Shown: positions 15,992 to 23,938, counted from the stretch's first letter. The stretch is DNA of 30,358 nt from DASZUC01 sp035547775 (GCA_035547775.1 DASZUC010000025.1:1-30358); one strand, 5' to 3'. The notes: generated from the sequence alone by a model not told the origin. Numbers and translations: made by a program.

Positions 15992-16405
15992 ATGTTATTG
16001 CCAAAACGACAGAAGTTCCGCAAGGTCCGCAAGGGCCGCATCCGCGGTGTCGCCACGGCCGGGCACTACATTGCCTACGGTGACTACGCCCTGCAAGCTC
16101 AGGGTCAGGAACGCATTACTTCACGCCAAATTGAGGCCGCTCGTCAAGCCATGACTCGCTACATTAAGCGCGGTGGTAAAATCTGGATCCGTATCTTTCC
16201 TCACACACCTGTGACGCGCAAGCCGCAGGACGTGAAGATGGGTAGCGGTAAAGGTTCACCAGAATTCTTTGTCGCTAAAGTACGCCCCGGTACTATTATG
16301 TTTGAAATGCAGGGTGTATCTGAAGAAGTCGCTCGTGAAGCTATGCGCTTGGCCGCCCACAAGCTGCCAGTTAAGACGAAGTTCTTAGTTCGGGAGGAAG
16401 CATAG
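15992..16405 (+). CDS. rplP: 50S ribosomal protein uL16
   Basis: Central protuberance/A-site protein, 137 aa, the usual length. MLLPKRQKFRKVRKGRIRG, then ITSRQIEAARQAMTRYIKRGGKIWIRIFPHTPVTRKPQDVKMGSGKG and RLAAHKLPVKTKFL are diagnostic. The rpmC SD (GGGAGGAA) overlaps its last codons. Confidence 0.98.
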   Translation: MLLPKRQKFRKVRKGRIRGVATAGHYIAYGDYALQAQGQERITSRQIEAARQAMTRYIKRGGKIWIRIFPHTPVTRKPQDVKMGSGKGSPEFFVAKVRPGTIMFEMQGVSEEVAREAMRLAAHKLPVKTKFLVREEA

Positions 16406-16406
16406 T

Positions 16407-16607
16407 ATGAAAATCGCCGATATCCGCAAACTGTCAACTTCTGAGCTGACTACTGAAAGTACCAAGTTGCGTGAAGAAATTACTGATATGAAACGACGCG
16501 TACACCTCGGTGAAGTGCAAAATGTGCGTGCCATCCGCCACAAGCGGAAGGATCTCGCTCGCATGCTCACCGTATTAAGTGAAGCGTTGGTAAAGGAGGC
16601 TAAGTAA
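16407..16607 (+). CDS. rpmC: 50S ribosomal protein uL29
   Basis: Tunnel-exit protein, 66 aa, two long helices. The core signature is DMKRRVHLGEVQNVRAIRHKRKDLARMLTVL. It ends KEAK, encoded by the SD of rpsQ, and shares one base with the rpsQ start. Position between rplP and rpsQ confirms identity. Confidence 0.96.
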   Translation: MKIADIRKLSTSELTTESTKLREEITDMKRRVHLGEVQNVRAIRHKRKDLARMLTVLSEALVKEAK

Positions 16608-16942
16608 TGGCCAAGACAATTATAGGTGTCGTGTCATCTGCAAAAGGTGATAAGACCATTGTTGTGACCGTGCAAGGCCACAAAACCCACCCGCTCTACG
16701 GTAAGCAGTACAGCGTCAGCAAGAAGTTCATGGTGCATGACGAAGCCAACGAAGCCCAGCCGGGCGACAAGGTAGAAATCATTGAGAGCCGTCCTTTGAG
16801 CGCCCGCAAGCACCACCGTTTGCACCGCATTATTGAAAAGCCGGTACTACGTGAGGACACATTGGCTGCCACTAAGGTGGAAGAGCCTGAGCGCAAAGTC
16901 CGTGCCAAGAAGGCTGAAGTCGAAGAAAGCGAGGAAGAGTAG
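16607..16942 (+). CDS. rpsQ: 30S ribosomal protein uS17
   Basis: Primary 16S rRNA binder with an OB fold; 111 aa against about 85 usual. GVVSSAKGDKTIVVTVQ, HPLYGKQYSVSKKFMVHDE and GDKVEIIESRPLSARKHHRLHRII are diagnostic. The additional C-terminal 27 residues are charged (ATKVEEPERKVRAKKAEVEESEEE), ending in an acidic patch that is unusual for a ribosomal protein. Confidence 0.97.
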   Translation: MAKTIIGVVSSAKGDKTIVVTVQGHKTHPLYGKQYSVSKKFMVHDEANEAQPGDKVEIIESRPLSARKHHRLHRIIEKPVLREDTLAATKVEEPERKVRAKKAEVEESEEE

Positions 16943-16944
16943 CT

Positions 16945-17313
16945 ATGATTCAGCAGGAATCTCGCCTCGTCGTCTGCGACAACAGCGGTGCCAAGGAAAT
17001 TCTGTGCATTCGCGTCCTTGGTGGTACCCGCCGTCGTTACGCCAAAGTTGGTGATGTGATTGTGGCTACCGTGAAGCAAGCTGCACCCAACGGCAACGTC
17101 AAGAAAAAGTCTGTCGTTCGGGCTGTCGTGGTTCGCACCCGCAACCAAATTCGTCGCCCAGATGGCTCAACCATCAAATTCGACGACAATGCCGCCGTCA
17201 TCATTGGTGATGACAAGCAGCCACGCGCTACTCGTATTTTTGGTCCAGTGCCACGTGAATTGCGTGACCAAGGCTATGCCAAGATCATTAGCTTAGCTCC
17301 GGAGGTACTGTAA
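16945..17313 (+). CDS. rplN: 50S ribosomal protein uL14
   Basis: Subunit-interface protein, 122 aa, the usual length. MIQQESRLVVCDNSGAKEI, then VLGGTRRRYAKVGDVIVATVK, FDDNAAVII and ATRIFGPVPRELRD are standard. The end (APEVL) overlaps the rplX SD CCGGAGG; TAATG overlap with rplX. Confidence 0.98.
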   Translation: MIQQESRLVVCDNSGAKEILCIRVLGGTRRRYAKVGDVIVATVKQAAPNGNVKKKSVVRAVVVRTRNQIRRPDGSTIKFDDNAAVIIGDDKQPRATRIFGPVPRELRDQGYAKIISLAPEVL

Positions 17314-17645
17314 TGAGTAATCCTCTCTACAAGATCCGTCTCAAAAAGGGTGACCTGGTTGTGGTGCGTGCCGGCAAAGACAAGGGTAAAACTGGCAAAG
17401 TTACTGCTACCCATCCTCGTGACAATAAAGTCACTGTTGAAGGCGTGAACATCGTTAAAAAGCATGTCAAACCTAATCGTGAACACCCCCAAGGCGCCAT
17501 TGTTGAAATCAACCAGCCAATGTGGGTGAGCAAAGTTTCAATTGTTGATCCAACCACCAAGAAGCCAACCCGCGTGGGTTATAAGCTCGACGACAAAGGT
17601 GTTAAAACCCGCGTTTACAAGAGCAACGGCAAGGAGATTAAGTAA
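17313..17645 (+). CDS. rplX: 50S ribosomal protein uL24
   Basis: Early assembly protein near the tunnel exit, 110 aa. The KOW motif KKGDLVVVRAGKDKGKTGKV is at about 10-29, followed by VEGVNIVKKHVKPN and the closing VGYKLDDKGVKTRVYKSNG. It ends KEIK, encoded by the rplE SD AAGGAG, with a one-base overlap. Confidence 0.98.
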   Translation: MSNPLYKIRLKKGDLVVVRAGKDKGKTGKVTATHPRDNKVTVEGVNIVKKHVKPNREHPQGAIVEINQPMWVSKVSIVDPTTKKPTRVGYKLDDKGVKTRVYKSNGKEIK

Positions 17646-18229
17646 TGGCTACTGCAACCAAACCGGCTAAAGTATCGACCGACGCTCGTTTGCGGGTGGC
17701 CTACCAGCAGACTATTGCCAAGGAACTACAGCAAGAGCTGGACCTAAAGAACCCCCATGAAGTGCCACGTTTGCAAAAAATTGTGGTCAATGTTGGCCTT
17801 GGCAAAGCTAAGGACGATAAGAAAATCATGGAAGTGGCTACCAACACTGTGCGTAAGATCACTGGCCAACAGCCAGTCGAAACGACTGCCCGTAACTCCA
17901 TTGCTGGCTTCAAATTGCGTGAAGGTAACAAGATTGGTCTGAAAGCTACGTTACGCGGCGATCGCATGTACGAATTTTTGGATCGTTTAGTCAGCCTGGT
18001 GTTGCCACGTCTACGTGACTTCCATGGCGTGAACGTCAAAGCTTTTGACCGCCAGGGCAACTATAGCCTCGGCCTCATCGACCAGTCAGTTTTTCCAGAG
18101 CTCAGCTTTGAGGAAACGACCACCGCTCATGGTTTACAGATCGTCTTTGTAATTAATGCTAAGGAACAGGCCCACGCTCGAGCTTTACTCGAAAAGTTCG
18201 GCATGCCGTTCGAGAAGGAGAGTAAGTAA
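17645..18229 (+). CDS. rplE: 50S ribosomal protein uL5
   Basis: 5S rRNA-binding protein, 194 aa (about 179 usual, the extra at the N-terminus: ATATKPAKVSTDARLRVAYQ). VPRLQKIVVNVGLGKAKDDKKI, the TGQQPVETTARNSIAGFKLREG segment, LPRLRDFHGV and GLIDQSVFPEL are diagnostic. It ends KESK, encoded by the rpsN SD, with a one-base overlap. Confidence 0.98.
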   Translation: MATATKPAKVSTDARLRVAYQQTIAKELQQELDLKNPHEVPRLQKIVVNVGLGKAKDDKKIMEVATNTVRKITGQQPVETTARNSIAGFKLREGNKIGLKATLRGDRMYEFLDRLVSLVLPRLRDFHGVNVKAFDRQGNYSLGLIDQSVFPELSFEETTTAHGLQIVFVINAKEQAHARALLEKFGMPFEKESK

Positions 18230-18498
18230 TGGCACGCAAATCCAACATGGCTCGCGATGCCAAGCGCATCAAAATGATTGATAAGTACGCTGCCAAACGT
18301 GCCGAGTTAAAAGCAATGGGCGACCAAGAAGGTTTGGCTAAGTTGCCACGCAACTCTAGCCCTACCCGTCGCACCAACCGCTGTTTTGAAACTGGCCGTC
18401 CCCGCGGCTACATGCGCCAATTTGGTTTAAGTCGTATTAGCTTCCGTGAACATGCCTCGCAAGGCGAAATTCCCGGCGTAACAAAGTCGAGTTGGTAG
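18229..18498 (+). CDS. rpsN: 30S ribosomal protein uS14, zinc-independent form
   Basis: 30S head protein, 89 aa. The C-terminal signature RRTNRCFETGRPRGYMRQFGLSRISFREHASQGEIPGVTKSSW is clear. The long form without the CxxC...CxxC zinc ribbon is present, as in proteobacterial S14; only one Cys occurs. This matches the zinc-free state of uS4, bL36 and RpoC in the same window. Confidence 0.97.
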   Translation: MARKSNMARDAKRIKMIDKYAAKRAELKAMGDQEGLAKLPRNSSPTRRTNRCFETGRPRGYMRQFGLSRISFREHASQGEIPGVTKSSW

Positions 18499-18510
18499 GA
18501 AGGAGATTAG

Positions 18511-18912
18511 ATGAGTACAACAACAACTGATCCAATCGCCGACATGTTAACCCGCATTCGTAATGCGATTGCCGTTCGACAACAGACTGTTACCTTGCCT
18601 CACTCTCGAGTGAAGGAAGCGGTGGCGCGTTTGCTGGCTGACAATCACTTTATTGATAGCGTGAACGTACAGGACGCTACTATTGGTAAGTCGCTGGTTT
18701 TGACTTTGAACGGTGAGAGCAGTAATGCGCGCATTACTGAAATCGTCCGTTTGAGCAAGCCAGGTCGTCGCGCCTACGTCAACGCCCGGGAAATTCCTGT
18801 AGTTAAGCGTGGTCGTGGTATCGTGATCGTCTCAACCAGCAAGGGTATGATGACCGGTCAACAAGCCAAGGCCGAACGCGTCGGTGGCGAATTAATCTGT
18901 AAGGTGTATTAA
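18511..18912 (+). CDS. rpsH: 30S ribosomal protein uS8
   Basis: Primary 16S rRNA binder, 133 aa. TDPIADMLTRIRNAI at the N-terminus, a central strand region, and GRGIVIVSTSKGMMTGQQAKAERVGGELICKVY at the C-terminus are standard. AGGAAGGAG precedes the ATG. In E. coli S8 controls the spc operon; no target was identified here. A 12-nt gap follows. Confidence 0.98.
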   Translation: MSTTTTDPIADMLTRIRNAIAVRQQTVTLPHSRVKEAVARLLADNHFIDSVNVQDATIGKSLVLTLNGESSNARITEIVRLSKPGRRAYVNAREIPVVKRGRGIVIVSTSKGMMTGQQAKAERVGGELICKVY

Positions 18913-18923
18913 AGGATAAGAAT

Positions 18924-19463
18924 ATGAGTCGTATAGGAAAACTACCGATCGCTATTCCGAGCGGTGTGACAATCACTGTCGACCCAGCCGAGATTACTGT
19001 GGCTGGCTCTAAAGGCACATTGAAGCAATTCACTATGCCTGGTGTAACCGTCAAGCAAGATGGTGACCAGTTGATTGTAACTCGTGACAATGATGAGCCA
19101 AAAAACCGCGCCAAACACGGTTTAATGCGTTCCCTGCTGAACAACATGATTGTGGGCGTCAGCCAAGGCTTCTCTAAGAAGCTGGAGCTCAACGGTGTGG
19201 GTTATCGTGTTGCCGCTCAGGGTACTGACCTGAAATTGAACATTGGTTTCAGTCACGATGTTATGTATAAGTTGCCAGCTGGGGTGAACGCTGCTGTGGA
19301 GCAGAATATCATCACCATCAGCGGCATTGATAAGCAGCAAGTTGGCCAAGTCGCCGCTGAAATTCGCGCCTTGAAAAAGCCGGAGCCGTACAAGGGCAAA
19401 GGTATCAAGTACGAAGGCGAACGCATTATCCGCAAGAGCGGTAAAAGCGGGAAGGAAAAATAA
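18924..19463 (+). CDS. rplF: 50S ribosomal protein uL6
   Basis: Protein near the sarcin-ricin loop, 179 aa. MSRIGKLPIAIPSGVTI, LLNNMIVGVSQGFSKKLELNGVGYRV, LNIGFSHDV and the C-terminal KKPEPYKGKGIKYEGERIIRK.GK are diagnostic. AAGGA sits before the ATG. One-base overlap with rplR. Confidence 0.98.
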   Translation: MSRIGKLPIAIPSGVTITVDPAEITVAGSKGTLKQFTMPGVTVKQDGDQLIVTRDNDEPKNRAKHGLMRSLLNNMIVGVSQGFSKKLELNGVGYRVAAQGTDLKLNIGFSHDVMYKLPAGVNAAVEQNIITISGIDKQQVGQVAAEIRALKKPEPYKGKGIKYEGERIIRKSGKSGKEK

Positions 19464-19822
19464 TGAGTAAGAGTTTAGCCCACAAATTACACAATCGTGC
19501 CCACCGCAAAGCGCGCATTCGCTCGCAAGTCAGCGGCACTGCTACACGTCCTCGGCTGAGCGTTTTCATTAGCAACCTGCACGTGACTGCTCAATTGATT
19601 GATGACGACAAACACAGCACCGTTGCTTACGTAACGACTGTTGGCCAGAAGACTGTGAAGGGCTCATTGACCGATAAGGCCAAGTGGGTCGGAAGTGAAA
19701 TCGCCAAGCAAGCCAAGACTGCCAAAGTGAAACAGGTCGTATTTGACCGTGGTGGTCGTTTGTATCATGGTCGAGTAGCGGCTTTGGCCGACGCTGCTCG
19801 CGAGCAAGGATTGGAGTTCTAA
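19463..19822 (+). CDS. rplR: 50S ribosomal protein uL18
   Basis: 5S rRNA-binding protein, 119 aa. RAHRKARIRSQVSGTATRPRLSVFISN, VAYVTTVG, and VVFDRGGRLYHGRVAALADAAREQGLEF are standard. rpsE starts 1 nt later. Confidence 0.98.
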   Translation: MSKSLAHKLHNRAHRKARIRSQVSGTATRPRLSVFISNLHVTAQLIDDDKHSTVAYVTTVGQKTVKGSLTDKAKWVGSEIAKQAKTAKVKQVVFDRGGRLYHGRVAALADAAREQGLEF

Positions 19823-19823
19823 T

Positions 19824-20411
19824 ATGGCACATGCCCCACAACAATCGAATGATCGCCGCCGTCAGCAAAGTGGTATGCCGGTCATGGAAGAAAAGCAATT
19901 TGATGAGCGTACGCTGCACATTGACCGCGTCGCCCGCGTGGTGAAGGGTGGTCGTCGGTTCCGTTTTCGTGCCCTCGTCGTGGTCGGTGACCGCAAACAA
20001 CAAGTTGGTATCGGCAGCGCTAAGGGCGCCGATGTGACTGCCGCCGTTACGAAAGCCACTGAAGTTGCCAAGAAGCACATGGTGAAGATTCCTCTATACA
20101 AAGGTACCTTGCCACACGAGGCTGAAGCCAAAGTGGCTGGTGCACGTATTTTGATCATGCCTGCTAGCGCTGGTACCGGTTTGATCGCCGGCGGCGTAGT
20201 ACGCACCGTTTTAGAAGTTGCTGGCGTCAAAAACGCCCTCAGCAAATCGCTGGGTTCAACTAACAAGACGAACACCGCCTATGCAACTTTGCAGGCCCTC
20301 CAGAGTCTAACCCCAGCTAAAAACTGGGTTACCACCGCAGCCAAGTCAAAAGCACCTAAGGCTCCAGCCAGCTCAGCCAAAGCCCCAGCTAAGGCCAAGA
20401 AGGAAGCGTAA
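19824..20411 (+). CDS. rpsE: 30S ribosomal protein uS5
   Basis: Accuracy protein of the 30S body, 195 aa. The dsRNA-binding-like part has VKGGRRFRFRALVVVGD..QQVGIGSAKGADV; the second domain has VAGARILIMPASAGTGLIAGGVVRTVLEVAGV.NALSKSLGS. A C-terminal tail of about 30 residues is Ala/Lys/Pro-rich. The next gene is rplO, with a one-base overlap: there is no room for rpmD (uL30), which sits here in most bacteria. Confidence 0.98.
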   Translation: MAHAPQQSNDRRRQQSGMPVMEEKQFDERTLHIDRVARVVKGGRRFRFRALVVVGDRKQQVGIGSAKGADVTAAVTKATEVAKKHMVKIPLYKGTLPHEAEAKVAGARILIMPASAGTGLIAGGVVRTVLEVAGVKNALSKSLGSTNKTNTAYATLQALQSLTPAKNWVTTAAKSKAPKAPASSAKAPAKAKKEA

Positions 20412-20887
20412 TGAAATATCACGAATTACAGATCACCAAAGCCAAAGCCCCGAAGCGGGTTGGTCGCGGTATTGCCGGTGGCCAGGGTAAAACTGCTGGT
20501 CGCGGTACCAAAGGTCAAGGCGCTCGCACTGGCTCCAAGGCTCGTCCTGGTTTTGCGGGTGGCCAAAACCCTCTCATGCAGCAATTGCCAAAACTACCTG
20601 GCTTCCGTAGCCACCGTGTGAAGGCTGAAACAGTCTACACCGGTCAATTAGAGCAATTTGCCGGTAAAACTGTCACCGCTGAAACCCTGGCTGAAGCCGG
20701 TTTGATCAGCAGCGCTTACGTTAGTGTTAAAGTCCTAGTAAAGGGCGATTTGACCAAAAAAGTGACTGTGAAACTACCAATGGCTAGCGCTAACGCTACC
20801 GCCGCCATTCAGTCAGCTGGTGGTTCCTTCGAATCAACTGCACGCCTGCAACGTCCTCAGACTTCGACCAAAAAATCCGACAAATAG
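20411..20887 (+). CDS. rplO: 50S ribosomal protein uL15
   Basis: Large-subunit assembly protein, 158 aa. The Gly/Arg-rich N-terminal extension (KRVGRGIAGGQGKTAGRGTKGQGARTG..ARPGFAGGQNPL) and LPKLPGFRSHR are diagnostic. It directly follows rpsE and is followed after 2 nt by a histidine-phosphatase gene instead of secY. Confidence 0.98.
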   Translation: MKYHELQITKAKAPKRVGRGIAGGQGKTAGRGTKGQGARTGSKARPGFAGGQNPLMQQLPKLPGFRSHRVKAETVYTGQLEQFAGKTVTAETLAEAGLISSAYVSVKVLVKGDLTKKVTVKLPMASANATAAIQSAGGSFESTARLQRPQTSTKKSDK

Positions 20888-20889
20888 TC

Positions 20890-21435
20890 ATGGCGCTCTA
20901 CTTTGTTCGCCACGGTCAAACCCGGGCTAATTTAGAGCAGATCTTTGACGGTCAGCGTCAAAACATGCCGCTGACTGCAGTTGGTCGTGAGCAAGCTCAT
21001 GAAACTGCCAAGCGCTTGGCAGACCTTTCAATTACGCGGATTATCAGTTCAGATCTAAAACGTGCCGAAGAGACAGCTGATATTATTGCTGCTGAATTGG
21101 GCGTGCAAGATGTGAGTCGTGACAATCGCGTGCGTGAGTATGATCAGGGCATTCTGAGTGGTCAACCCATTCGGGCCGTCAGTGCCGATGAGCTCAAAAG
21201 TACACCACAAGCCGAAACTTTTGATGCTTTCTATGGCCGTATACGTCGTTTTCTAGCTGACTACCGTGAAGCCACCGATGACGGCAATACTGTGCTCGTC
21301 AGCCATGGTGGTGTGCTCAAGGCCTACAAAGATATGCGTGCTGGTCTCGAGCCAGAAATGCATTTTCCATATCATGGTGTGGAAAATGGAGCGATTATCG
21401 CGCTAAAGACCGATACTTTCAGCCAAAACGATTGA
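20890..21435 (+). CDS. Histidine phosphatase (phosphoglycerate-mutase-like) family protein
   Basis: A 181-aa protein of the histidine phosphatase superfamily. The catalytic RHG motif is at residues 7-9 (YFVRHGQTRAN), a second conserved segment reads SSDLKRAEETADIIA, the acidic segment is REYDQGILSG, and the second catalytic His lies in VLVSHGGV. Members remove phosphate from small metabolites or proteins through a phosphohistidine; the substrate cannot be told from sequence. It sits between rplO and secY, starting 2 nt after rplO without a clear SD, so it is probably co-expressed with ribosomal proteins. That location is unusual. Confidence 0.9.
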   Translation: MALYFVRHGQTRANLEQIFDGQRQNMPLTAVGREQAHETAKRLADLSITRIISSDLKRAEETADIIAAELGVQDVSRDNRVREYDQGILSGQPIRAVSADELKSTPQAETFDAFYGRIRRFLADYREATDDGNTVLVSHGGVLKAYKDMRAGLEPEMHFPYHGVENGAIIALKTDTFSQND

Positions 21436-21461
21436 ACCGGTCGCCAGTAGTCTTGTATACT
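21432..21461 (+). promoter_or_regulatory. secY promoter
   Basis: TTGAAC (21432-21437), 18-bp spacer, TATACT (21456-21461), beginning at the end of the phosphatase gene. The leader is about 35 nt. Confidence 0.6.
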
Positions 21462-21501
21462 AGCTATTGAATAAACCACTTGAGAGGGTAAAAAGAGACC
21501 A

Positions 21502-22995
21502 GTGAACTGGAAAATTATTATTAAGTCGCTCGGGCACCATGATATGCGCAAGCGTATCTTGGCAGTGCTGGGCATTCTGCTGGTTTTCCGTATTCTAGCT
21601 CACGTCCCAGTGCCGCTAGGCAGCCCGGCAACCCTTCACCAAGTTCTTTCTAATCTGTTTAATTCCAACAGTACGCCCCAGCTACTGAACTTCATTAACG
21701 TCCTATCGGGTGGGGCATTAGCGAACTTCTCGATTATGATTGCCGGTATGGGGCCGTACATTAACGCCTCTATTATTATGCAGCTACTGACCAAAGCCAT
21801 TCCACGCCTCGAAGCGCTTCACAAAGAGGGTGAATTTGGCCAAAAGAAGATTAACCAGTACACCCGTATCTTGACCTTCCCACTGGCAATTATTCAGTCA
21901 ATCGGCTCCATTTATCTGATTCGCAGCACAGCTAGCTCTATTAGCGGCGCCGGTGACATTACGGCCCATAGCTCCTTCATGCAATGGGTAGTCATGGTTG
22001 CCGCCTTGACCGGCGGTTCTATGCTGTTGATGTGGCTCGGTGAATTAGTCACTGAACAGTCGATTGGTAACGGTATTTCGCTAATTATTACCGTAGGTAT
22101 CGTCAGCCGTTTACCCAGCAATATCTCCACCATTTACGGGACCTATTTGCACAATGGCGGTCATCGCTGGCACGCCTTTGGCCATACAATTCCTATGAAT
22201 CAAGAGGCGCTCATCGCGGCCTCGGCGATTTTGGCGGCCGTTCTGCTAGTGACATGGCTCGTGGTAATGCTCAATGAGGCGGCGCGTAATTTAACGGTGA
22301 ACTATGCTAAACGGGTACAAGGGAACAGAGCTTACGGTGGCGTGACCACCGTCCTACCAGTAAAACTAATCACGGCCGGGGTGGTGCCGATTATCTTCGC
22401 GGTGGCATTTTTGAGTGTGCCAAGCTTTGTTGGCCAATTGTTGGCTGGCAGCCATAATGTCCATTGGGCGCACCTAGGCACCAATTTGTCGCAGTGGTTC
22501 CAGACGCCGAGCGTCAGTACCTTTGCGCTTGAGGGCTGGAAAGCCTATATCTACCCCGTAACTTACTTCTTGCTAGTGTTTGTGTTTACATTCTTCTACA
22601 CCAGTATTACCTTTAACTCCAAGGAAATTGCCGAAAACCTCCACAAGCAAGGTGGTTTCATTGAGGGCGTGCGCGGTGGTGAGCAAACCGAGAAGCATCT
22701 AGGTAAGATTGTGAATCGCCTGACGTTGTTTGGGGCCTTTGCACTAGGTATTCTGGCGTTAATGCCGATTATTGCGCAGATTTTTGTACCCACTAGTATT
22801 ACTTTAGGCGGCACCAGCATCTTAATCTTAGTTTCAGTGGCCCTACAGACATTACGTGCAGTGGAATCGCGTGCCCTGATGGTGACCTACGATCAGTACT
22901 CGCAGCCTGATTTCTTCTACGAATCAGAGGAAGATCCACTCGCTGCTGGCACGAGTTCTCGACGCTTCAAATTCTTACCACGCCGTAAGAAATAG
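21502..22995 (+). CDS. secY: Preprotein translocase channel subunit SecY
   Basis: Main channel of the Sec translocon, 497 aa with about ten hydrophobic spans. The start is GTG at 21502 (VNWKIIIKSLGHHDMRKRILAVLGILLVFR), with AAGAGA a few bases upstream; no nearer ATG fits. Family segments include HVPVPLG, LSGGALANFSIMIAGMGPYINASIIMQLL, LTKAIPRLEALHKEGEFGQKKINQYTR, and GGFIEGVRGGEQTEKHL before the last spans. It is longer than E. coli SecY (443 aa), with a larger periplasmic insertion around NGGHRWHAFGHTI and a charged tail. adk and map, which usually follow secY, are absent; infA follows. Confidence 0.97.
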   Translation: MNWKIIIKSLGHHDMRKRILAVLGILLVFRILAHVPVPLGSPATLHQVLSNLFNSNSTPQLLNFINVLSGGALANFSIMIAGMGPYINASIIMQLLTKAIPRLEALHKEGEFGQKKINQYTRILTFPLAIIQSIGSIYLIRSTASSISGAGDITAHSSFMQWVVMVAALTGGSMLLMWLGELVTEQSIGNGISLIITVGIVSRLPSNISTIYGTYLHNGGHRWHAFGHTIPMNQEALIAASAILAAVLLVTWLVVMLNEAARNLTVNYAKRVQGNRAYGGVTTVLPVKLITAGVVPIIFAVAFLSVPSFVGQLLAGSHNVHWAHLGTNLSQWFQTPSVSTFALEGWKAYIYPVTYFLLVFVFTFFYTSITFNSKEIAENLHKQGGFIEGVRGGEQTEKHLGKIVNRLTLFGAFALGILALMPIIAQIFVPTSITLGGTSILILVSVALQTLRAVESRALMVTYDQYSQPDFFYESEEDPLAAGTSSRRFKFLPRRKK

Positions 22996-23024
22996 ACCTA
23001 TCTTAACAGGGGTAGTTTAAGCAC

Positions 23025-23051
23025 TTTACAGCTCATTAAATGTGCTATAAT
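23025..23051 (+). promoter_or_regulatory. Upstream infA promoter (P1)
   Basis: TTTACA (23025-23030) and a perfect TATAAT (23046-23051) lie 15 bp apart, which is short. AGCAC and GTGCT flank the spacer as an inverted repeat. A transcript from here would contain a CCGCT/AGCGG hairpin (23066-23081) and TAAAGAG/CTCTTTA (23088-23110). Confidence 0.45.
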
Positions 23052-23106
23052 CAGGGCATACATAACCGCTGTGGTGAGCGGGTATATTAAAGAGCATGAA
23101 AAACTC

Positions 23107-23136
23107 TTTACATGACAGGGTAGGTGCTGCTATAAT
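23107..23136 (+). promoter_or_regulatory. Proximal infA promoter (P2)
   Basis: TTTACA (23107-23112), 18-bp spacer, perfect TATAAT (23131-23136). The start near 23143 would leave only about 9 nt before the infA ATG and no SD. Confidence 0.7.
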
Positions 23137-23151
23137 TGCCCCTTGTTATAT

Positions 23152-23373
23152 ATGGCGGCCAACAAGGAAGTTATCGAGCTGACGGGTACAATCGTCGAAA
23201 CACTCCCTGGAACACAGTTCAGGGTTGAGCTCGAGAACGGTCACCAGATTATAGCTCACGTTGCCGGTAAGATGCGCAAGCACTTCATTCGTATCGTCCC
23301 CGGCGACAGCGTGACGGTCGAGTTGACTCCTTACGATCTCAGTAAGGGCAGAATCACCTATCGCAAATCTTAA
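23152..23373 (+). CDS. infA: Translation initiation factor IF-1
   Basis: OB-fold initiation factor that occupies the 30S A site; 73 aa, the usual length. ELTGTIVETLPGTQFRVELENGH..IAHVAGKMRKHFIRIVPGDSVTVELTPYDLSKGRITYR is nearly canonical. The ATG at 23152 is chosen from homology; a TTG at 23143 would add three residues. No SD is present and promoter P2 is only 15 nt upstream, suggesting leaderless or very short-leader translation. rpmJ follows as in many bacteria. Confidence 0.96.
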   Translation: MAANKEVIELTGTIVETLPGTQFRVELENGHQIIAHVAGKMRKHFIRIVPGDSVTVELTPYDLSKGRITYRKS

Positions 23374-23424
23374 TAATCTACTGAAGCAGTGAGTCATTCG
23401 CAGCATTAAGGAGCAATGATCCGC

Positions 23425-23541
23425 ATGAAAGTGCGTGCCAGCGTTAAGAAAATCAGTCCCGACGACATTATCGTCCGCCGTAAAGGGCGTATTTACGTTA
23501 TCAATAAATTCAAGCCAAAGCACAAGCAGAGGCAAGGTTAA
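23425..23541 (+). CDS. rpmJ: 50S ribosomal protein bL36, zinc-ligand-free form
   Basis: A 38-aa protein of the large subunit. MKVRASVKKIS at the N-terminus and FKPKHKQRQG at the C-terminus are diagnostic, with VRRKGRIYVIN between. The four zinc ligands of standard bL36 (CxxC ... C ... H) are reduced: no cysteine is present. AAGGAG at 23408-23413 lies 11 nt before this ATG; an in-frame ATG at 23416 lies too close to the SD and breaks the conserved N-terminus. rpsM starts 2 nt after its stop. Confidence 0.93.
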   Translation: MKVRASVKKISPDDIIVRRKGRIYVINKFKPKHKQRQG

Positions 23542-23543
23542 GC

Positions 23544-23930
23544 ATGGCACGTATTTCTGGTGTAACAATTCCAGCTGAGAAGCAAGTGTGGGTAGCTTTG
23601 ACCTACGTATATGGAATTGGCCCCAAGAGTGCTGATGACATTTTGGCCAAGGCCAAGGTAGAGCGCACCGTTCGTGTTAAGAACCTGACCGATGCCGAAG
23701 TTTCACGCATCCAAGAAGTGATCAACACTGACTTTGTAGTAGAAGGTGAATTGCAGCGCCTGGTGAGTGGCAATATTAAGCGTCTGAAAGACATCAAAGC
23801 CTACCGTGGTTTACGTCACAGCGCTAACCTACCGTCACGTGGTCAGCGCACCAAGACCAATGCCCGCACCCGTCGCGGCAAAAAAGTCACCGTTGGTGGC
23901 ACGGCGAAGAAGGTCGCCTCTAAGACCTAG
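23544..23930 (+). CDS. rpsM: 30S ribosomal protein uS13
   Basis: Head protein contacting the P-site tRNA and the subunit bridge; 128 aa. MARISGVTIPAEKQVWVALTYVYGIG, VSGNIKRLKDIKAYRGLRHSANLPSRGQRTKTNARTRRGKK are diagnostic. A short basic tail follows. An 8-nt gap precedes rpsK. Confidence 0.98.
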   Translation: MARISGVTIPAEKQVWVALTYVYGIGPKSADDILAKAKVERTVRVKNLTDAEVSRIQEVINTDFVVEGELQRLVSGNIKRLKDIKAYRGLRHSANLPSRGQRTKTNARTRRGKKVTVGGTAKKVASKT

Positions 23931-23938
23931 GATTACCA

